Positions 1 through 5,994 of a stretch of DNA of 13,162 nt are shown here, in pieces. Within the stretch, counting starts at the first letter, position 1. Every line of letters starts with the position of its first letter. The stretch comes from an uncultured Clostridia bacterium (lineage in GTDB: Bacteria > Bacillota > Clostridia > Christensenellales > Borkfalkiaceae). The stretch is taken from NCBI GenBank assembly GCA_934254725.1, contig CAKQLR010000052.1, positions 1 to 13,162 on the forward strand, written 5' to 3'. Position numbers and translations under genes: made by a program. Under the pieces are notes generated by a model that was given only the letters and a program-made list of their open reading frames with translations, made no database searches and was not told the DNA's origin.

Positions 1-465
1 TGGCTGAAAGACTCGAATATCGTTAATCCGTGTTACAATATTCACGAGCCGTATCTGCCGTTGATGGCGAACGCCGAGGAAGATCAGTTCAAATTGTATA
101 TCAACGATACGGGCTTGCTGTGCGCTATGTACGGCTTCGAAACCAAAAGAGCGATTCTTGAAAACACGATAAAGGGGAATGCCAAAGGCGGTATTTACGA
201 AAATATTATCGCCGAAACGTTGGTGAAAAACGGTTACGCGCTTTATTATTACAAGCCCGACGATTCCAACGAACTGGAATTTCTGATAGAAAAAAACGGA
301 GAAGTGGTTCCCGTGGAAGTGAAAGCGGGAAATACCGCAACAAAATCGCTGAACAGATTTATAGAAGCATATAAACCGTCGGCGGCATATAAAATCGTTG
401 ACGGAAACGTCGGTACGAGCGACGTAAAACTCACTATTCCGCATTATATGGCGATGTTTTTATAA
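1..465 (+). CDS. AAA-type ATPase, DUF4143 C-terminal domain (5' end outside window)
   Basis: The reading frame is open from the first base, so only the last 154 codons are present; the TTG/ATG at 61-66 is internal, not the start. The visible part matches the C-terminal half of DUF4143-type ATPases: FKLYINDTGLL near residues 30-40, GGIYENIIAETLVKNGY near 62-78, then the nuclease-like core with ELEFLIEKNGEVVPVEVKAG, where E and ExK form a PD-(D/E)xK-like signature. In this family the missing N-terminal half carries the Walker A and B P-loop ATPase. The cellular role is poorly known; such proteins are common accessory genes. The frame ends normally at TAA 463-465. The last ~40 codons are duplicated as a decayed copy at 1135-1308. 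Family assignment is confident; the exact function is not. Confidence 0.85.
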   Translation, partial: WLKDSNIVNPCYNIHEPYLPLMANAEEDQFKLYINDTGLLCAMYGFETKRAILENTIKGNAKGGIYENIIAETLVKNGYALYYYKPDDSNELEFLIEKNGEVVPVEVKAGNTATKSLNRFIEAYKPSAAYKIVDGNVGTSDVKLTIPHYMAMFL

Positions 466-683
466 AAAACGGTTATATTTCACTCAATCGCGATTGGCGA
501 AAAATTCAGAAAAAATACGGGAAAACGGCGCAAAAAAACGCAAAAAAATATTGCGTACAGTCGGGCGATGGCATATATCCCGAAGACGGGCGATTTTCGA
601 TTGTAGACAGTAATGTTACCTATCGGTCGCTTTTGAAAGCTTTTGCGCAGGCTAACATCCGTAATCCGAGGGCGACCAAATAA
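402..683 (+). pseudogene. Stop-free stretch without start codon, possible 3' remnant of an unrecognised gene
   Basis: Frame 3 is open for about 94 codons, overlapping the end of the ATPase gene and stopping at TAA 681-683, 48 bases before a terminator hairpin. The stretch after 462 is lysine-rich and then reads protein-like (CVQSGDGIYPEDGRFSIVD near 552-608). No ATG, GTG or TTG start with a ribosome site is available, and I recognise no family. It may be the tail of a gene whose front was lost, or a chance open frame. It is listed because it fills otherwise unexplained sequence. Confidence 0.2.
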
Positions 684-730
684 GTCAAAAATCGGCTATA
701 TTTTCCAAAATTTATACTAAAACACACGAA

Positions 731-768
731 AAGCAGTCATTCTTGCAAAAGAGTGACTGTTTTGTTTC
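731..768 (+). terminator. Rho-independent terminator hairpin
   Basis: A 12-base stem, 731-742 pairing with 751-762 (CAGTCATTC against GAGTGACTG, one G-T pair at 740/753 and one at 733/760), encloses the 8-base loop TTGCAAAA and is followed by TTTTGTTT. It is the first good terminator after the DUF4143 gene. The flanking A and T runs mean it could also act on leftward transcription, with CTTTTCG following on the minus strand. Confidence 0.7.
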
Positions 769-791
769 TGTATTTTGTTCTTCAAAACTCG

Positions 792-816
792 AAAAATACC
801 CCAAAAAACGGGGGTG
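792..816 (-). terminator. Weak leftward terminator-like hairpin
   Basis: On the minus strand a short GC stem (ACCCC at 811-815 pairing with GGGGT at 798-802, T-rich loop) is followed by ATTTTTC. It is oriented to stop leftward transcription from the EamA/oxidoreductase operon, whose last stop codon is about 480 bases upstream. The five-base stem is short, so this is tentative. Confidence 0.3.
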
Positions 817-973
817 GTCAGAAAAATGTTACACTTTCCCGTATATACGGATACAGGGCTATAAGCAAATTGATATAGAAAAATATGATTTCGGACAAGC
901 CAAGCCTCGGCGGAAGAATTTTTCCTTGTCGGTAGAAAACTTTTTTGCTAACAGAAGGAACATTACATTGTAA

Positions 974-1113
974 AACAAAATTAAGCTGTTTGAAAATAAG
1001 CAGATGCGGACTTTATGGAAAGCCGCCGATTAACGAGAGAATCCTATTTTGAAATTGGAAAAGAGATAAAGAAAAACGCGATCCAATGAGAAAAGTAGGG
1101 ACTTAATGCCGGA
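974..1113 (+). pseudogene. Probable relic of a BRO-N/DinD-like gene
   Basis: Two short coding-like pieces lie close together. At 974-1030 the frame reads NKIKLFENKQMRTLWKA and then a stop; this resembles the start of BRO-N/DinD-type proteins, typically NKIKLFENKxVRTxWD. At 1045-1089 another frame reads YFEIGKEIKKNAIQ, stop, and after frame breaks VGT and MPDSK (1096-1119). That resembles the C-terminal YFEVGKEVRxTIxxxGGTMPE segment of the same kind of protein. The two ends are only a few codons apart, whereas an intact gene would have roughly 250 or more residues, so most of the middle would be deleted. The resemblance is from memory of the family and is low confidence. Confidence 0.3.
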
Positions 1114-1134
1114 TTCAAAAATCGTAATGTTTCG

Positions 1135-1308
1135 ATTTTATTCTTTTTGATTGACAAATACGAAAAAATCATGCCTGTGAAAGAGGAAAACGCTGCTATC
1201 AAATCGCTGAACAGATTTATAGAAGTGTGGAATCCGCCGGTAGTATATAAAATCGTTGACTGAAGCGTTAGAACCGGCGGCGTTAAACTGACTACGTTTT
1301 ATAAAAAC
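1135..1308 (+). pseudogene. Decayed duplicate of the DUF4143 ATPase 3' end
   Basis: Frame 1 from 1135 reads ILFFLIDKYEKIMPV and then KSLNRFIE, parallel to ELEFLIEKNGEVVPV and KSLNRFIE in the gene at the left edge. Bases 1201-1260 match 343-402 at 51 of 60 positions by hand count, with the first 25 identical. The glycine codon after KIVD has become TGA (1261-1263). Similarity then continues in frame (VRTGGVKLT against VGTSDVKLT) to about 1308, with a deletion of about 15 bases before the end. No start or upstream ATPase half is present. The relic overlaps, antisense, the last codons and stop of the convergent permease gene. Confidence 0.8.
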
Positions 1309-2234
1309 GCAATAAGGGCTAAGATAATCAATACTAAACCGATTATTTTTTTAAGCTCAAGTTTCTCTTTATATAAAACGAGCGAAAGCAATGAGGTGAA
1401 TAATATTGTTCCGCCGGTAGATAACGGATACGTTGCTGTTGCTCCTATACCTTCGGTGGCGGTTCCCGTTACTATAAGCAGATTGGCTAAACCGTTCAGT
1501 ATTCCGCTTAATGCGGGGGATATATAATAAAATATCAACTCCTTTTTTGTAGAAAAGCTTTTTCCGACAGGCGAGAACAGATAGATTTTTGGGATAGATC
1601 TTTCTTCTCTCTTTTTAAGCAGAAAACAGGCGGGCAAGGTGAGCGCCGTACATATGAAACTTGTCGAGAACATATAAGAATTAAAGCTGATGTCTTTCCC
1701 CGACAGGTTTGAATGTATCAGCGTTAATATTCCGATTGCCCCGTTTGCGGCAAAGATGATCAGTAAATAGGCAACGGCTTTAACTGTTATTTTTTGCTTT
1801 TCTCCGGTTGCGGATATTATTATCGACGCGGTGATTGCAATAAAAGCAATCAGGCGTAAAACCGTTATTTCTTCTTGTAAAAAAATTGTGCCGAACAGGA
1901 CGGGCAGAGCCATGCCTCCGATCATCAGGAATGTTGTGTGCAAGCTTACACTTACGACGGACAAAACTTTTATTCCGAAAAGCATGATAACAATATTTAA
2001 CAATGTTTGCAGTATTCCGGTCAGCACCGTGTATTTGTTTCCGAAAGCATAACTGACGTTTCCTTCGGAAACAACGCACGGGAAAAAAAGAGCCGAAGCA
2101 AATGCTTTGCCTATGAACAGATAAAACATAGAAGCCGTTTCGCCGTAGGGCTTCATTCTCTGAAAGAATTTATTTACTATAAACGACAACGCAAAAAGCA
2201 GCCCCGACGTCAACAACATTAAATATGTAAGCAT
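1299..2234 (-). CDS. EamA/DMT-superfamily transporter
   Basis: This 311-residue protein is nearly all hydrophobic helices, about ten membrane segments arranged as two similar halves. That is the layout and usual length of EamA (drug/metabolite transporter) permeases. The first half has the typical LLFALSFIVNKFF opening and a HTTFLMIGGMALPVLFG segment followed by LQEEI near 119-123. The second half has the matching ATYPLSTGGTILFTSLLSLVLYKEKL segment near the end. Substrates in this superfamily range from amino acids and nucleotide sugars to small metabolites and cannot be read from sequence. It lies 15 bases after the oxidoreductase gene in the same direction, so they are probably co-transcribed. 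The ribosome site is weak (AAGAAAAG about 20 bases upstream), suggesting translational dependence on the upstream gene. Its stop codon sits inside the DUF4143 relic. Confidence 0.85.
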   Translation of the reverse strand: MLTYLMLLTSGLLFALSFIVNKFFQRMKPYGETASMFYLFIGKAFASALFFPCVVSEGNVSYAFGNKYTVLTGILQTLLNIVIMLFGIKVLSVVSVSLHTTFLMIGGMALPVLFGTIFLQEEITVLRLIAFIAITASIIISATGEKQKITVKAVAYLLIIFAANGAIGILTLIHSNLSGKDISFNSYMFSTSFICTALTLPACFLLKKREERSIPKIYLFSPVGKSFSTKKELIFYYISPALSGILNGLANLLIVTGTATEGIGATATYPLSTGGTILFTSLLSLVLYKEKLELKKIIGLVLIILALIAFL

Positions 2235-2249
2235 TTTTGGTTTTGTAAA

Positions 2250-3494
2250 CTACTTTTCTTTTCTTGAAAGATAATCGTTTTTGATTTTTTTATAAATCTC
2301 ATCCGGAATGACGGGATTGCCTTTGGAGTATGAGGGTTGAAGCATGTTTCCTGCAATTTTCTTATCGGTGCAAGCTGTATCGTTTCTGAATTGTTCGCGC
2401 ATAGCTTTGTCTTTGAGGTTCGGAATATCCATAGGAATTCCTCCGTTCAGCACCGAACGATATGCCATTAACCCGGGCAGGAACATATCCATAGCTTCGT
2501 ATGCGTCTATAGTTTCCGCCGTATCGTCGCCGCATATTTTTGTTATAAAATTCCACATTGTAAAGAAATCGCTTCCGCAATGTCCCATATTTCCCGCTTT
2601 TACAGTTAAAGCGTCCGTGGGCTTGTATGAAACGTATCGATTTATGTTTTCGCCTTCGTAGCGGTCAAGGTTTGTAAAAATCATTTTATCCGAAAGTTCG
2701 GAGCTTTCTCTTGCGCTTTCCGCTTCGCCCATCGAGCCGTATACGCTGTACCAGACTGAATTTTTGCTCGGTCCTACTCCGTGCAGGCTTTTAAGAACGG
2801 CGCCGTTTTCCAGTGTAATTATTATCAAGGACCCCCAACCTGCTTTTGCTCCCATTCTCGCCATTCTCGCGTTAAAAGGCATTTCGAAACCGGTTACTTT
2901 AACCGGTCGCAACCCCGTTATATGAATAAGCGGACCTATAGAGTGCGTGCAGTAGTAGAATGCCGACATATTCATTCTCCAATGGTCTTGATTGCCATAG
3001 GTTATATCCGACCATATGCTTTCGCAGTTGTGAAGATATTCTCCTTCTCCGTATTCGAAGTCTCCGAGTGCGCCCATGCGGTATAATCTTCGCATTTCCC
3101 TCGGTGCCGGCATATAACAGTAGTTTTCTGCATAAGAGTATACTTTCCCACTGTTTTCTACGGCTTCTACGAGCCCGACAGCTTCAGCCATTGTCTGGCA
3201 GGGAAGAACTTCACTTAAAACATGTTTGCCCGCATTAAGGCATTTTATTGCAAAAGGAGCGTGTTCGTTGGCATAGTTGGCAAGAACTACCGCGTCGATA
3301 TCAGAATTAAGCATTTGATCGAATTCGAGGTAATACGAAATCGAATCGTCGTTTAATTCCTCTTTTAATTGTTTAAGTGCGTGTTCGTTCAAATCGCATA
3401 CCGCGCACAGTTTAACCCTTTTATCGTGTTTGCAATAATCGATCATTGCGCGTCCTCTGTATACGCCGAGAACGCCTATTTTAACTTTTTTCAT
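2250..3494 (-). CDS. Gfo/Idh/MocA-family oxidoreductase
   Basis: The protein is 414 residues when started at ATG 3494-3492, preceded by CGGAGGAAC at a good distance. A longer open frame reaches 3611 but would run through the promoter. The N-terminal Rossmann fold is clear: KIGVLGVYRGRAM (5-17) as the dinucleotide-binding turn, CAVCDLNEHAL (30-40), and DAVVLANYANEHAPFAIKCLNAGKHVL (67-93). The C-terminal part (about 125-350) is the substrate-side domain. Family members use NAD(P) to oxidise or reduce sugars and related polyols. The usual EKP lysine motif is replaced by SEVLPC (94-99), and the position of the usual HxxD reads HSIG (184-187), so catalysis may follow the lysine-less SEVP-type subgroup or be altered. 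It is the first gene of a leftward operon with the EamA permease. Confidence 0.88.
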   Translation of the reverse strand: MKKVKIGVLGVYRGRAMIDYCKHDKRVKLCAVCDLNEHALKQLKEELNDDSISYYLEFDQMLNSDIDAVVLANYANEHAPFAIKCLNAGKHVLSEVLPCQTMAEAVGLVEAVENSGKVYSYAENYCYMPAPREMRRLYRMGALGDFEYGEGEYLHNCESIWSDITYGNQDHWRMNMSAFYYCTHSIGPLIHITGLRPVKVTGFEMPFNARMARMGAKAGWGSLIIITLENGAVLKSLHGVGPSKNSVWYSVYGSMGEAESARESSELSDKMIFTNLDRYEGENINRYVSYKPTDALTVKAGNMGHCGSDFFTMWNFITKICGDDTAETIDAYEAMDMFLPGLMAYRSVLNGGIPMDIPNLKDKAMREQFRNDTACTDKKIAGNMLQPSYSKGNPVIPDEIYKKIKNDYLSRKEK

Positions 3495-3504
3495 TTTGTT
3501 CCTC

Positions 3505-3604
3505 CGTTTGTCGAATACAATTATTATAGCGATTAGAAAAGTAAATCTCAATGGAAAATAACTTGATTGATATGGAAAAAAGTAATATATAGCGTCGTTT
3601 GTCG
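3505..3604. repeat. Repeated 9-mer at the divergent promoters, candidate operator
   Basis: CGTTTGTCG occurs at 3505-3513 and again at 3596-3604 in the same orientation. One copy lies just beyond the start point of the leftward promoter and the other abuts the -35 of the rightward promoter. AraC-family proteins bind direct-repeat sites, and the gene next door encodes one, so this may be its autoregulatory and target site. A small palindrome, CGTTG-A-CAACG (3603-3613), overlaps the same -35. Function is inferred. Confidence 0.35.
3517..3551 (-). promoter_or_regulatory. Promoter for the oxidoreductase-permease operon
   Basis: On the minus strand TTGAGA (3551-3546) and a perfect TATAAT (3528-3523) are separated by exactly 17 bases. 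The predicted transcript start is near 3516, giving a leader of about 22 bases that contains the CGGAGG ribosome site. The match to a vegetative sigma promoter is close to consensus. Confidence 0.75.
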
Positions 3605-3633
3605 TTGACAACGGTTTATTGAGTATTTATAAT
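3605..3633 (+). promoter_or_regulatory. Consensus promoter of the AraC-family gene
   Basis: TTGACA (3605-3610) and TATAAT (3628-3633) are both perfect and 17 bases apart. Transcription should begin near 3640, only three to four bases before the ATG at 3644, so the message would be essentially leaderless. Confidence 0.8.
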
Positions 3634-3643
3634 TATAGATAGT

Positions 3644-4438
3644 ATGAATAACGGAAATATATGTAAGTTTTCGGCAATGCCGGAAAACCCTGTTTGCGAA
3701 ATAACCCCGATAAATTTTGTTCTTGAAAAGACTGACGTCGAAAAAGAAGAGCGCATTCGTTCTGTATACAGAATCCATGTAGTTACACAAGGGAGAGGCG
3801 TGTTTACGTGTGATAAAAGGGGTTTTGATGTAGAAAAGGGAGATGTTTTTTTTGCGTTTCCCGGAAGCTTGTTTTCAATAAAAGGCGACAGTGATTTAGA
3901 ATACGCTTATATTTCTTTTTTAGGGCTTGGCGCACCTGCCTTGATAAGACGGATAATGCCCGTGATTGACGGATATAAAGTTTTTAAAGGTCACGAAGAT
4001 TTAATACCTATATGGAAAAAAGCGCTGAAAATGACAAACAATAAAAACGTTGATCTTGTTGCAAAAGGCGTTCTTGAATTATCTGCCTCCGCACTTATAG
4101 TAATACCGCCGTCGGTGCAGGAGAGGGATGTCATTTCAAAAATCGAATGCTATGTGCGCGAAAACTTTTCTTTGCCTATTACACTTAAAGACATTGCCGC
4201 GAAATTCGGCTATAACGAGAAATATCTTTCTAAACTGTTCTGCGAAAAAACGGGAATGTATTTTAAGGATTACCTTTTAAACCTGCGTATAAACGCGGCT
4301 TGCGGTATTATGGAGCTGAAAACAAAAAGCGTAAAGGAAATTGCTATTGAATGCGGTTTTCCCGACCCGCTGTATTTTTCAAAAGTTTTCAGAAAGAAAA
4401 TGGGCGTTTCTCCGTCAGAATTTAAATCGGGCAAGTAA
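3644..4438 (+). CDS. AraC-family transcriptional regulator
   Basis: This 264-residue protein has a cupin-like N-terminal sensing domain (about 20-95, with VYRIHVVTQGRGVFTCDKRGFDVEKGDVFFAFPG in pieces near 41-74) and a C-terminal AraC DNA-binding domain (about 162-264). The first helix-turn-helix is TLKDIAAKFGYNEKYLSKLF (180-199). The second is SVKEIAIECGFPDPLYFSKV (229-248), followed by the family signature FRKKMGVSPSEF. Such proteins usually activate sugar-use genes when a small ligand binds the cupin. It is divergent from the oxidoreductase-permease operon, which is its most likely target. No ribosome site precedes ATG 3644, and the promoter predicts a leaderless mRNA. A second in-frame ATG at 3677 (M12) also lacks one. 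It ends 6 bases before the convergent repressor gene, with no terminator between. Confidence 0.92.
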   Translation: MNNGNICKFSAMPENPVCEITPINFVLEKTDVEKEERIRSVYRIHVVTQGRGVFTCDKRGFDVEKGDVFFAFPGSLFSIKGDSDLEYAYISFLGLGAPALIRRIMPVIDGYKVFKGHEDLIPIWKKALKMTNNKNVDLVAKGVLELSASALIVIPPSVQERDVISKIECYVRENFSLPITLKDIAAKFGYNEKYLSKLFCEKTGMYFKDYLLNLRINAACGIMELKTKSVKEIAIECGFPDPLYFSKVFRKKMGVSPSEFKSGK

Positions 4439-4444
4439 AGTTCC

Positions 4445-5545
4445 TTATAATAAGTCTATAATTTCCCCGCGAACGGTTTTTGCTACATACTTTATGTTTA
4501 CCACTTTCGTTTTATTGTCGTTTTTTCTTATTTTCTGCATCAGCATATGAGCGGCTTTTTCGCCGATGCTTTTTGCGTTTTGTTCGATTATTATCGTGTT
4601 TGGCGGAAAAGAGTGGTTGTGTTCGGGAAAATTGTCGTCGAATAAAACCATTTGAATCTTTCTTTGCGCATTAGTTATTTTTGAGGAAAGGTTTCTTGCG
4701 AGAACGGAATTAAGGATTATTATAGCGGAAACGTTCTGCATGGCAAGCAAAATAGCTTCGAGTTCTTCCTCCGTTTTAGATAACGCGTTGTTGTTTGCGT
4801 TTTTGAATACGTTGAACGGAAAAGTTTTTATAAGTTTTTTATCCGGAATTATATTGTTGTCCGCAAGGGCGTCTTTATAGCCTATAATCCTGTCTTTTAT
4901 CGAACTTACCTGCTCGTCGGAATGAATAAATAAAATGTCTTTGTGTCCGTTTTTGATTAAATAGGACGTAGCGTCGTAAGCCATCTGATAATGGTTTGAT
5001 TTTACGCTCGAAACGTCTATAGAATACATATCTCGGTCGATCGAAACGATGGGGTAGTTTTTAAGAGAAAGGGATATAAGTCCCTTGTTGTATATGTCGC
5101 TCCTTACGGGTATAATCAAGATTCCCTTGTAATCGGAGAAGTTAAGGTTGTTTAAAAACTTGTATTCGTTGTCTAAATTGTTGTCGGAATGAAAAATGGT
5201 CATAATTACGTCGTTTTTCATAAAATATTCAAACGCACCGTAAGCAATCCTCGAAAAAAACGGGCTTGAAAAGTCAGGCAATACAAAACACACGAAAAAC
5301 CCCGAATCTGTTTTAAGTTTTTTATAATCCGGATTTATAAAACTTCCTTTTCCCTGAAAGCATATAATATAACCTTCGTCCGCAAGCTCATTTACGGCTT
5401 TTTTTACCGTTACCCTCGAAGCCTTGAATTTCATCGCTAACTGATTTTCCGAAGGAAGCTTGAAATCGCGGGTTTCCATATTTTCGCTTATTATAGAAAG
5501 CAAATATTTTTTAATTTTCAGATATAATTTTTCGTGTTCGTTCAT
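4445..5545 (-). CDS. GntR-HTH / LacI-type sensor hybrid transcriptional repressor
   Basis: This 366-residue protein joins a GntR winged helix-turn-helix (about 5-72: KLPSENQLAMKFKASRVTV at 29-47, then VNELADEGYIICFQGKGSFI at 51-70) to a periplasmic-binding-protein-like LacI/GalR sensor domain (about 82-366). That is the architecture of AraR of Bacillus subtilis and relatives. Sensor landmarks include FVLPDFSSPFFSRIAYGAFE, GILIIPVR, PIVSIDRD and the IGEKAAHMLMQKI helix near the end. Members generally repress sugar transport and catabolic operons and release DNA on binding the sugar. It is divergent from the 802-aa/ABC operon across 449 bases and is the natural regulator of it and of itself. 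Start ATG 5545-5543 has no ribosome site. Confidence 0.9.
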   Translation of the reverse strand: MNEHEKLYLKIKKYLLSIISENMETRDFKLPSENQLAMKFKASRVTVKKAVNELADEGYIICFQGKGSFINPDYKKLKTDSGFFVCFVLPDFSSPFFSRIAYGAFEYFMKNDVIMTIFHSDNNLDNEYKFLNNLNFSDYKGILIIPVRSDIYNKGLISLSLKNYPIVSIDRDMYSIDVSSVKSNHYQMAYDATSYLIKNGHKDILFIHSDEQVSSIKDRIIGYKDALADNNIIPDKKLIKTFPFNVFKNANNNALSKTEEELEAILLAMQNVSAIIILNSVLARNLSSKITNAQRKIQMVLFDDNFPEHNHSFPPNTIIIEQNAKSIGEKAAHMLMQKIRKNDNKTKVVNIKYVAKTVRGEIIDLL

Positions 5546-5552
5546 ATTTATG

Positions 5553-5588
5553 TGTGATTATTATATTTTGCGTAATTTTTTTTTTCGA
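5553..5588 (-). promoter_or_regulatory. Promoter of the GntR/LacI hybrid gene
   Basis: On the minus strand TATAAT (5565-5560) is perfect and lies 17 bases from TCGAAA (5588-5583), which matches four of six -35 positions, after an A-rich run. The start point would be near 5553, leaving a leader of about 8 bases without a ribosome site. Confidence 0.5.
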
Positions 5589-5673
5589 TAGCTTATTTAG
5601 GCTTTTTATCAGTAACCTAATATGGATTTTATATTAAGTTTATTTCAAAAGCAATAGATAAGAAGTAAAAGCC

Positions 5674-5884
5674 TGTCTAACTTGTAAAAAAAATAGTAAA
5701 AACGGCATTCCTTGGAATAAATTCTTTTGTTGTGATAAATCGATTGCTGTTGCGCTTAATTGCCGCATAGCGAGTATTGTAAAGTATTGCGGTACAAAAA
5801 GAAGTATAAATCTTTAATATTATATTGCGAAGGGAAAAGAGGTAAAACCTTGTTTCCCTCTTTTTTCGATTTACAAGTTAGACA
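5674..5884. mobile_element. 211-base MITE-like element with perfect 15-base terminal inverted repeats
   Basis: TGTCTAACTTGTAAA at 5674-5688 is the exact reverse complement of TTTACAAGTTAGACA at 5870-5884. The ends are TG...CA, as in IS3-type elements. The interior is AT-rich, contains no convincing protein and carries a strong hairpin near the right end. The flanks (AAGCC left, ACAAA right) show no target-site duplication, so it may be old, or the repeats may serve another purpose. It sits between the repressor gene and the operon promoter, ending 19 bases before the -35. Confidence 0.5.
5831..5866 (+). terminator. Strong rightward terminator inside the inverted-repeat element
   Basis: AGGGAAA (5831-5837) pairs with TTTCCCT (5853-5859). 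After one mismatch, an inner stem (5839-5842 with 5848-5851, one G-T pair) closes a 5-base loop, and C plus six T follow. It stops rightward transcription ahead of the operon promoter. No gene lies upstream on this strand, so it either insulates the promoter or ends a small transcript made within the element. Confidence 0.7.
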
Positions 5885-5903
5885 ACAAATCAAACGTTCT
5901 TTA

Positions 5904-5931
5904 TTGACAAGTCGGGATTTCCCTGTAAAAT
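5904..5931 (+). promoter_or_regulatory. Promoter of the 802-aa/ABC transporter operon
   Basis: TTGACA (5904-5909, perfect) and TAAAAT (5926-5931, five of six) are spaced 16 bases apart. The start would be near 5938, giving a leader of about 57 bases that ends with the AAGGGA ribosome site before ATG 5995. The leader holds two similar pieces, AACAGGCAA and AACAGGCGA, about 30 bases apart; these are possible regulator half-sites. Confidence 0.65.
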
Positions 5932-5994
5932 TGAAATGAGAAGACAAACAGGCAATGTTGTCGCATAAAAACTATAACAGGCGAAGGGAAAGAC

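Noticed and set aside
562..594. Direct repeat CGGGCGAT (562-569 and 587-594) and small CCCG/CGGG hairpin
   Set aside because: It is too short and has only two copies; no periodic array, so not CRISPR-like.
743..973. 76-codon open frame after the first terminator
   Set aside because: It starts inside the terminator hairpin, has no ribosome site and does not read like a protein; it is a chance frame in decayed sequence.
3495..3611. N-terminal extension of the oxidoreductase to 3611
   Set aside because: It would cover the -35/-10 promoter; the ATG at 3494 has a strong ribosome site and begins directly with the Rossmann strand.
5594..5620. TTAGG/CCTAA inverted repeat upstream of the repressor gene
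   Set aside because: A five-base stem in AT-rich sequence is expected by chance; no second copy near the operon promoter to support an operator.
5756..5947. 63-codon minus-strand frame across the inverted-repeat element
   Set aside because: It has no ribosome site and runs through the terminator, the right inverted repeat and the operon promoter; no family is recognised.
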